Shown piece by piece: positions 55,501 to 64,000 of a stretch of DNA of 64,000 nucleotides. The notes beneath the pieces were generated by a model, which did no database searches, had not been told where the DNA came from, and was given only the letters and a program-made list of their open reading frames with translations. The stretch is from Brachypodium distachyon. Lineage: Eukaryota; Streptophyta; Magnoliopsida; Poales; Poaceae. A program made the translations under genes and the position numbers. The number at the start of each line of letters is the position of its first letter. The first letter of the stretch is position 1. The stretch lies in contig NC_016131.3 in assembly GCF_000005505.3 (NCBI RefSeq), positions 18,001,501 to 18,065,500 on the forward strand. The letters are read 5' to 3'.

Positions 55501-56442
55501 AGGAAATCTCAATCATTAAGGGTCAAGGGTGTACATCCAATATGGCTTTTATATCTAGCAATCTTTGTAATTTTCTCTGGTTCTGAATTTCAGATGCTTC
55601 TTCCAAACAGAATATACAAATGAGTAGTCTTCCTTCTACTAAGGGTGCAAGTTTCTCAATCTACATGTATTAATAGAGGTCCATAGTCACCTATAAATTG
55701 TTGATATAACTACTCAAAGATTTCCCAACTTCTTTGACTTGGCATAAAAAAGGCATCCAATGAATAGATATCAGGTGGCAGGGAAAGACACTTGGATTCA
55801 AAATAATGCCTTGGTTTATGTTATCATTTTTTTTGCGGATGGTTTATGTTACCATTTGACTGCATTTTTTTAAAATCATTGTTAATGTCTAGACCATCCA
55901 GGCCCAATCATGTGAATACGACATTTCCTTAAAGTCATCCTTCAGCTGCTGCACCTTTGAACCATGGGCCAGTAAGACAACGACATATCATTGACAAGTC
56001 GTAAGATGCTTGTATGGACTATATCAGTACACCCCTCTTCCCCCTGACTCTGCACACGGAGTTGGTGAGGCGCCTCTGCAGAATGTGATGCCCCCTCGAC
56101 AACTAATGCAAACCTAGCCTGTTTCCCTAGTTGGGAAGAATTGAAGTTATGTTCAGATCGAGCTCATGATCAAAGGCTCAAACATGGTTGCATCAACTCC
56201 AAACTTGGTCAGTTTATTCCACACTCATATCTCCGTGATTGGATCAGCTGTTTTGAGAGTAAGTTGAGTGGAACATCTAATTTGAGAGGGTTTTTTCAGT
56301 TTGGGTACAGCAACTTCAAAAGCTTAGTCTTGTTCGTAGAATAACTTCTTTGCCTCATATTCCCTGTGCCCCATCACATATATTGCCCAGCCCCACTCAA
56401 GCAGACAACAGCCGAAGCTTTTGTCCTCCTGTTAGTCCAGAG
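55501..56442. other. 5' flank of the NLR gene, no gene seen
   Basis: AT-rich and unrecognised; it should contain the NLR promoter and leader. I cannot point to a clear TATA box. Confidence 0.45.
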
Positions 56443-59400
56443 ATGGAGGACGCCGTGGTTAGTGCCGGTGGGGGTGCCATCAATGTACTGTTATGCAAGC
56501 TGGGCACGGTGCTCATCCAAGAAGCACAGCTCCTTGGGGGCATCCGTGGTGAGCTGCAATATATGAAGGATGAGCTGGAGAGCATGACAGCGTTTCTCCA
56601 GGACCTTGCCGAGAGGGAGAATCACAGGAAGCAGCTTAAGATTTGGATGAAACAGGTGCGGGAGGTTGCCTACGATGTTGAGGACTGTGTTGATGAGTTT
56701 ACTCATCACCTTGGCAGCAGCACAAGTGGTTCTGGCCTTCCTGAGTTCGTACACCGATGCATCCGTTTCATACAAACTGCCAGGGTGCGGCGTCAGATTG
56801 CCAAACAAATCCAAGAACTGAAAGTGCGTGCTACAAGTATCAGTGACCGAAACTCAAGGTACATGGGTTTCTCTTCCTTATATAAAGTTCTTGTGCCACA
56901 AGGCTCAACGTGTTGGTAATTATCCCCCTAACATCAGAACATGAGAAATGTGGTAGTACTGCAGCATGTTCTGTGTTGTGGTGAAAACTGAAAGGGTTCA
57001 TTCCACTGTTGCGATTATTTTTGGAACTTGGCAAATAATATTCAGCTGATCACGTGAATAAGAATTTCTCAATGCCATTGATTCTTGGAACTTGATAGTT
57101 ATTGCAACTTACAAGGTTTTTTTGTTCTGAAACAAAAGATATAAAGGTCTTTTCCTATTGTACCTCTACCATATATGACTGTCACACTAACTTCCAAACT
57201 CTTCTTCTAGGTATGGTGGTAATCATATAATTTCTGAAGGAAACACATTTGCTGCACAACCTGCACTGTCGACTGTTATTTCTTTGGATGTTCGTACTCC
57301 AGCGCTCTTCCCAGAGATAACAAAACTTGTGGGCATTGAAGCGCGTCAGAAAAATCTTGTTAATTGGTTGGTGGATGAAAGTGTAGAACAATTACTGGTA
57401 ATATCTATATCTGGCTTTGGTGGTTTGGGCAAGACAACTCTTGCTATGACAACATATCAAACAGCAAGTGCAAGCTTCCAATGTCGAGCTTTTGTAACTG
57501 TATCCCAGAAATTTGATGTCAGGACTCTCATAAAGGACATTCTTCGACAAATTGTTCAACCAGTAGATCAAAATGATCCAGCACCTGCAGAGGACCCACT
57601 CAAAGGCATTGAAGAATGGGATGTGGGACAACTTGCAAGCATACTAAGGGGGCATCTAGAAGATAAGAGGTATCTTATTGTTCTTGATGATATATGGACC
57701 ATCTCAGCCTGGGAAGGTATTCGATTTGCTCTTCCTAACTCTACTGGAAGCAGAATAATGGTTACCACAAGAATTAAAACTGTAGTTCAAGCCTGCTGCC
57801 TCCATCAGCATGACAGAGCATATGAAATAGAACCACTCACAGGTAGTGAATCTAGCGAGTTATTTTTTACGAGACTATTCGGTAATAGGGATAACTGCCC
57901 AACTGTCTTGGAAGAGATCTCAGAAAAAATCTTGGGGAAATGCGGGGGTATACCCTTGGCCATAGTCAGCATTACAGGTCTTTTGGCTAGCATGTCCGTG
58001 CACAGTTATGATCGCTGGGTGAAGATCTATAACTCTCTTGGTTTGGAGTTGGAAACCAGCCCCTGGCTTGAAAAACTCAAGAAAATTCTTGAGCTTAGTT
58101 ATAATGACCTTCCATACCATTTGAAAACTTGTTTCTTATATTTAAGCACTTACCCTGAGGATCATAAAATCAGAAGGAAAGGTTTATTGAGACGATGGAT
58201 AGCAGAACGATTTGTGACTGAGAAGCGTGGATTAAGTGCCTTAGATGTGGCCGAAAATTATTTCAATGAATTCCTCAACAGGAGTATTGTTCATCCAGTT
58301 GAAATGAGCTTTGATGGGAAGGTCAAAACTTTTCGAGTTCATGATATAATGCTAGAGATCATTGTATCAAAATCAATTGAAGATAATTTCATCACTTTGA
58401 TAGGTGAACAGCATACTTTAGCTCCACAAGAGAAGATTCGGCGGTTATCCATTCATGGTGGAAGTAACAAAAATATTGCCACTAGTAAAATGTTAAGCCA
58501 TGTCCGATCATTGAGTATATTCGCTGATGGAGAAATGTTACAGTTTGCTTGGCTGAAACTTCTGAGAATATTGGACTTAGAAGGTTGTGGATTTGTCAGG
58601 AATGAGGATATCAAAAATATATGTAGACTGTTTCAGTTGGAATACCTCAATCTCAGAAATACATATGTCACTCAACTCCCTGTGCAAATTGGAAACCTAA
58701 AGAAATTGGGGTCACTGGATTTAAGGGACACATGCATAAAGCATTTGCCCTCTGACATTACCAATCTGCCAAATTTATCAAACCTACTTGGAGGGAGAAG
58801 AGACTATAACTACAGTGGTTTGTATCCTATTTCTGCATTTTGGGGAATGCACATCCCTAGCAAACTTGGCAATCTAGAAACACTTACGACCCTTGCACAA
58901 ATAGAGATCACAGACTCTACTTCCTGTTACATATCTGAATTGGAAAAGCTTTCACAGTTGAGGAAGCTGGGAGTAATGATGTTTGTCGATGATGACATGA
59001 ACTGGATGTCCTTGATCTCTGCCATTGCAAAGCTGAGCAGCTGCCTTCAGTCACTACTGATTTGGCGACCTGATGGAGTAATGAATTTGAAGATCCTTGA
59101 TACACTATCCAGGCCACCAATGTTTCTAAAAAGCATAAACTTCCGTGGTATGTTGGGACAGCTACCAGAATGGATCAGTTCACTTGTGAATCTCACTGAG
59201 TTGACCCTTCGCGCCACTGAATTGGAATCTGAGGAGCACCTGAAAGTTCTCATGCAGTTGCCAAGCCTACTCTTCCTCAGGTTGCATCACAGTGCATACA
59301 CCGGAAGGGAACTCACGGTCTCTGCATCACAGTTCCCGAGACTCAAACTGCTCGCCGTTCATCTCGGTGAATGCCGAAACTTGAACCTGAAGTTCCAGGA

Positions 59401-59674
59401 AGGTGCTGCACCTAAGCTCCATAGGCTCGAGCTATCTCTCTTTGAATATGCTTCCCTCGGGCGACCTTCAGGTATCAATTTTCTTCCAAGCCTCCAGGAG
59501 GTCTTGGTCCATGCTCATCGAGACCATAATTCAGAAGGTATGGTGCGTTCCTTGATGGATGAAGCTAGCAGGAACCCGAACCAACCCTCTGTCAGTTTCA
59601 AGGCAAAACAATGGAAGCCAACTGGCTCAAGGACAGATCCACCTATAGATCACAGGGGAAACCCCTGGTTTTGA
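56443..59674 (+). CDS. CC-NB-ARC-LRR (NLR) disease-resistance-type protein, 959 aa
   Basis: Exons 56443-56858 and 57211-59674; the 352-bp GT-AG intron joins AG|G in frame. The N-terminal Rx-type coiled coil occupies about residues 1-140 ([18 protein letters not shown], with an EDVID-like [15 protein letters not shown]). NB-ARC motifs are in order. These are the P-loop GFGGLGKTT (about 207-215), [19 protein letters not shown], kinase-2 [27 protein letters not shown]-type [25 protein letters not shown] and an MHD variant VHD (FRVHDIM). Leucine-rich repeats run from about residue 550 to 900 ([33 protein letters not shown]). The protein is an intracellular immune receptor by family; the pathogen recognised is unknown. 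No integrated decoy domain. The frame is open throughout, so it is probably functional. Confidence 0.93.
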
Positions 59675-60996
59675 TGATAGTCACCATGTACACGTGTGAG
59701 CTATGTGGTGATCTAGACTCGGATCATACAATGTGTCCGAGCAAATATTTGGTAGCTCTTCATATATCAAGTGCCAACAGACAAATCATTTCCTTGTATT
59801 TATTTCCAGTAATATGTATTGTGGAGTACTGTACAGTAAGGATGTATTCTTAAATCGTCTCTTCATTTCGTTCCAATAAATGAAGAGATTTGTAGTGTGA
59901 TTAAGTGGGCTGTGTCTTAGAATCAATATTTGGGATGGTTTTTGGTTTGGTTGTCAACTCAAAGGATACAAATATGAGTTGGTGGTAACCTTGTGCAGAA
60001 CATCTGTACATCTTGCAATGCTATTGTCCCTGAAAAGAAGGTTGCACTTCCAGTTGCAAATTTGTAAAGACATTTTGTTATGTGCGCTTTCCAGTTGGAA
60101 ACTCGGCTTTCTTTAATTGATCAGCAGAGCTTTTGCCTGTTTCCGCCAAAAAACATGCATGTTTTTACAATTTTTCACAGGATTGCTTCGCTTGGAAGAG
60201 ATCTTCAGGAGGACGTCAAAGGAGAAGCTGTCCTGCCTGCATTCTGTAGAAGCCACCGGCGCGCTCTGTCTGTAGAAGCTGTGCAGGGAATCTTGGCTGT
60301 AGCCTGGACACCAGTTCAGAGATCAACGGTAATACGTTCTGTGTTTCGCCTTAATTTCAGAGATCAACGGTACTACTTCTGTTGTGAACATGCTGTTCTA
60401 ATCCCCCAGTAGTTTCTGCGTGGATCAACCAGTTTGGGGGCTGTGACGCTGTGTTGAGCTGCCGGATTCTGTTTTTTTCTTTTTCTAAACTGCCGGATTC
60501 TGTTAGCCCTCCAGTAAACAAGCCATCGCTTTTTTTCCCCAATAATTACGGAGTCAACTGGATTGACAAACGTCGTGAGAATACAAGAGCTGTGCCAAAC
60601 CATTATGATAATCCGAAGTAACATCCACTGAGGGTGGAAGAAAGATTGTGCTTGGAGCAGAGAAACAAATGTATATTAGGATCTTATTCTGAAATCCTAA
60701 CATAAATCTTGTCCGGTCTTTCCGGCAAAAAAAAGATAGCTTGGGATAATGAAGAATAATTAGGAAAGCTGATACAAAGGAGTGTAATTTACAAACTACA
60801 GCCTCTATGCTCTTCTGAGTACCGGCAAACAGTACAAGTGCCTACTAGGATTGGAAAGAACACCGGCATCATGAAAATCAACTGGCAAAACAAATCATGA
60901 AAAATGGATTAGCCAACTCATAATAATAGCAGCCACTGGTGGTACAAAATAAGAAGTATGACCGGTTCAGAAAGGGTTGCCCCGGTACTCACTGCT
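59675..60996. other. region between the NLR and the second PPR gene
   Basis: Contains the 3' UTRs. Short direct repeats are seen (CAGAGATCAACGGTA at about 60317 and 60358; CTGCCGGATTCTGTT at about 60459 and 60489). No gene is supported. Confidence 0.5.
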
Positions 60997-63900
60997 TCAA
61001 TACTCAGCACTGTATTCTATGTTATAGAGCAACTCCCTGCGGCCTTCACCGCCCATTCGGCAATTCAACTGTTTACACAGGGATTGCAGTTTCTCATCAC
61101 TGTCAAAGTCTGATTCACGGGAGCAACGTCTTCGGACCTTCTTAAGCGTCTCCTTTGAAGGAGTGAAGCCTACGTCAACCTGAACAAAACTCTGTTTGAG
61201 AAACTATATATGGCCAATGCAAAGAGTAAATTCAACTAACCATCTCATCAATGACAGCAAGAGCAGCTTTTGGATCTCGGTTGACAAGATGAGCGTCGAC
61301 AAGTAGGGAGTATGTCGTTGAATTTGGTTTAACGTCAAGGCTTACTAAATGCTGGAATACATTACAAGCTTCTTCTGTCTGTGCAACACAAAAGGGTAAC
61401 ACACATTTAAAGGGATTGTTACCTAAGCTGGCAAACAGCTGCTTTAAAGAGGTCATAAGAAAACCAAGAAAATGTATTGGACAAATAATACCTTTTTCAG
61501 CTTCCCAAATGCATACAACAGGGCATTGTATGAATGTATGTCAGGTGTAAGTCCAAACTTTTCCTTCAATGCCTCAAAAGTTTCATATGCTCGCTCAAGA
61601 TCCCAAATGTTTGCACAGCCCACTATAACACAGTTAAGAGCAGCAACAGATTTGTATGGTGGATCCGCAGAACTCAGATTCTCCAATTGCACATAAACCT
61701 GCAAATAGAAGTTTTATGTTGTTAGAGCTCGATCATACTTTGCGGGAAAAAAGGCATAACAGGGAAACAAAATGATCATTCCAAATATCAAGTTAAATTG
61801 ACTAACATCGTGCAATTGTAAACAAGTCTTGAACATAATAACACGGACACTTGAGGGCTTGCTAACCATATAGGCACTTTTGTCTTTTACAAAAAAAAAT
61901 CTTACAAGTCCCAATGGGAAAGTCGATCCAAATTAGAAAGCAAGCTTGCTAGTTGAGAACCTTACATGCTATGCTAATATAATGGGACTGGACTACAAAA
62001 AGCACTGACCACAAGATTATTGCTACCGGAAAGGAGAAGGCACAATTCACCACAAATACTGTGGTAGTACTGTTAACCAAGAAGAAGAGAAAAAACACAA
62101 GGCATTGAATGCTATATAAATATTTTTCACACTTAAGCTATGTCACAAAGACATGATGGATGCAATCATGTCAGTAAGTGTAGGCTAAATGATTTCTTAA
62201 AAGAAGTATCATTGAATTATGCATAGCAGGTGTAAGCTTATCTACCGAATCCAGTGTAGTGAAGCCGTCCTTGCAGCAAGCAACAACAAGTGGTTGCAAG
62301 GACATAAATGGTGAGAAGAGCTCTATATCAATATTCTCAGAGTTCCCATAGGCATTTTCAAATTCACGAAGAGTCCCAAAAGCTCGTTGAAGTTGACCAA
62401 TTGATGAATGCGCATAAATCTTTGCAAGATAAGCCTCTGGCGTGGGTGCCCTTTTCTGGCGCAAGGACTTGCGTAATATTGACCAAGCAGCATTCAAGAG
62501 GTCGGTGCTACAGGTTCTACCAGCAGCACTTAAAGCTGACAGCACCAAACCTTCATCAACTGAAAGGTGAATAGGGGGTGAAGCACGCTCCCCACGAGCC
62601 ATCCATCTCGCGAGAAATTCCAAGGCAAACATAGCTAGCTTGCTATTGTTAGCTTCAAATGCAGCTTCTGCTATGCCAATGCACCAGGCCCATTGTGGAC
62701 ATAAGACTTTGTTTTTGTCTGTTGCCTGCAATAAAGAATTGCACCATCATAAAGGGAAGCTATATAATTTTAACTTGACAACTGCATACATATAGAAGGT
62801 GTATTCCAAAAGTATTATGAATATCAACCGCCCATTGGTGTAACTCACAAACACCTAATAATTGAGATCAACTGTAATATCAGACTCCTAAATAACATAC
62901 ACACGATAAATCAACTTTCTTTTGAATAATTACCTTGCACTTCTCAATGACTGATGCCAACGTGTCCAACCTTCCAGATCTTATACATTCTCGCACACAG
63001 TCAGCAAACACAGTCGAAGATATCATGTAGCCTGATTTAAGCATCAAATCCAAATATTTCAAAGCCGAATCAACACGGTTCTGTTTAATAAGCAGGTCTA
63101 CAACCAAATTGTAGGATTCATCATCTGGTACAGTTCCTGTTAGCAGCATCCTGATTTCAACAGACAGATAATCATTTGGAAGCCAAATTTATTCAGTAGT
63201 CATATGAATCTATAATGACCTTAAATTAGTATAAATTGGTACAAATTATAGCATACACTATTGCCATGCTAAACATATAGGCAAAAACCAAAGATAAGCC
63301 CTTAAGCAGAACACTAGAAACCAATATTCAATACTACAAACAAACAATTGTGTTAACATTAAAAATTACCAGAACTCAATAGTCTACACAATTTGTTTAC
63401 AGAAGTACTAGCATCTGAATATAAGATATGAATTCCTAAATATTATAAAGCAAGCATGTAGCCTCTTCTAATTCCGCAAGCACTTGATAGTTCATACTGT
63501 ACCAGATGATACAATCCAACTTAAGGTACAACCTTATGTACAAGAGTTGATCAAACAATGCATGTTATAAATGTAGTCCCAGGCTCTCGACAGATAGCAT
63601 GGATCAAAAGGCCTTGAGCACAACAAATCATGCTCTATACAAAAGTAAGTATTCAAAACTATGTCTGATTCACCAAACAAGAGTCAGATCAGGATATCAG
63701 TCCACCACCCTACCATACTATAACAGACAGGAGGATTTGGATAAGTAGTTTCCATAACACAACCGTGCAGTAAACCAAATCCTTGTGTCAGTGTCACATT
63801 CACAATAACTTCTGCTGTGCTCCATTCTATAATAAATTTGTCCTAAACTACCTAGCTATCGCAGTTTTCCCTATAAAAAAAGGAGCTTGCTGCAGTTGGC

Positions 63901-64000
63901 CAGTATACAGGCATATCAAGTAAGTCAATGAACTGACCGTTCAACGAGCTTCTCAGCGCCTTCGACCTCACGGGCTCGGACCATGCTCTTGAGGATGAGG
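60997..64000 (-). CDS. PPR protein gene, 3' six exons (5' end beyond the window)
   Basis: Exons read on the minus strand: from the window edge to 63938, then 63150-62934, 62725-62246, 61698-61492, 61378-61241 and 61179-60997 (stop TGA). All junctions are GT-AG and keep one frame (the first uses phase 2, the rest phase 0), giving over 425 residues. PPR-like units include ESYNLVVDLLIKQNRVDSAL, DIHSYNALLYAFGKLKK-TEEACNVF and TYSLLVDAHLVNRDPKAALA. The C-terminal tail is basic then acidic (KETLKKVRRRCSRESDF). It resembles plant organelle PPR proteins with multiple introns (At1g26460-like, from memory, unverified). RNA-binding role by family; target unknown. No lesion is seen. Confidence 0.85.

Noticed and set aside
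60080..60412. 110-codon plus-strand ORF downstream of the NLR
   Set aside because: No homology recognised and no ATG context or splice evidence; probably chance.

Overview
The window is nuclear DNA from a grass, most likely a Pooideae/Triticeae (wheat-barley group) genome. This is judged from spliced plant genes, a BARE/Angela-like Copia LTR opening, many Stowaway MITEs, a multi-kilobase solo LTR, and a PELPK-type cell-wall gene cluster. There is no bacterial or viral gene organisation. Retroelements and their relics fill roughly the first 29 kb and another 10 kb in the middle; host genes occupy about 31-41 kb and 52.7-64 kb.

1-18750 holds two related Ty3/gypsy elements, one nested in the other. 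Element A (minus strand, <1..10391) has a full 5' LTR, PBS, gag, protease and the start of RT. It then lacks the rest of pol and resumes in a repeat-rich 3' region. It inserted into the RT/RNase H region of element B (plus strand, 10392..18750), which shows RNase H, integrase, the same kind of 3' region, a polypurine tract and a 3' LTR. Both carry an antisense, intron-containing gene (putative gypsy-type transposon domain plus coiled coil) between pol and the 3' LTR. Both also have a TATA box followed by ~110-bp tandem repeats just after pol. All reading frames are decayed.

18751-29220 is an older FAR1/FHY3-type (Mutator-like) transposase locus on the minus strand with dispersed GGCAAC motifs. 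It is split by a 4361-bp solo LTR with a perfect TTAAA target duplication, and followed by tandem duplications.

31-41.4 kb is a host segment. It has three tandem PELPK-type proline-rich secreted protein genes (the third frameshifted), a GDSL esterase/lipase with four exons, a carboxylesterase fragment and small MITEs.

42193-52711 holds a truncated BARE-like Copia element (LTR, PBS, gag) abutting a 7.3-kb Mutator-like element with 44-bp terminal inverted repeats. That element carries a mudrA N-terminal fragment, a GRF-type zinc-finger gene and a plant-mobile-domain gene, all with stops or deletions. Upstream of the zinc-finger gene is a strict 13-bp tandem array of E2F-like GGCGGGAAA sites directly before a TATA box, the most unusual signal here.

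52.7-64 kb is host DNA: a single-exon PPR gene starting very close to the Mutator-like element's end, a hAT MITE with a perfect 8-bp target duplication, a Stowaway MITE, a LINE fragment, an intact-looking CC-NB-ARC-LRR resistance-type gene with one intron, and the 3' six exons of a second PPR gene on the minus strand running off the window. Gene calls were made by reading frames, splice signals and motifs only; no database search was possible.
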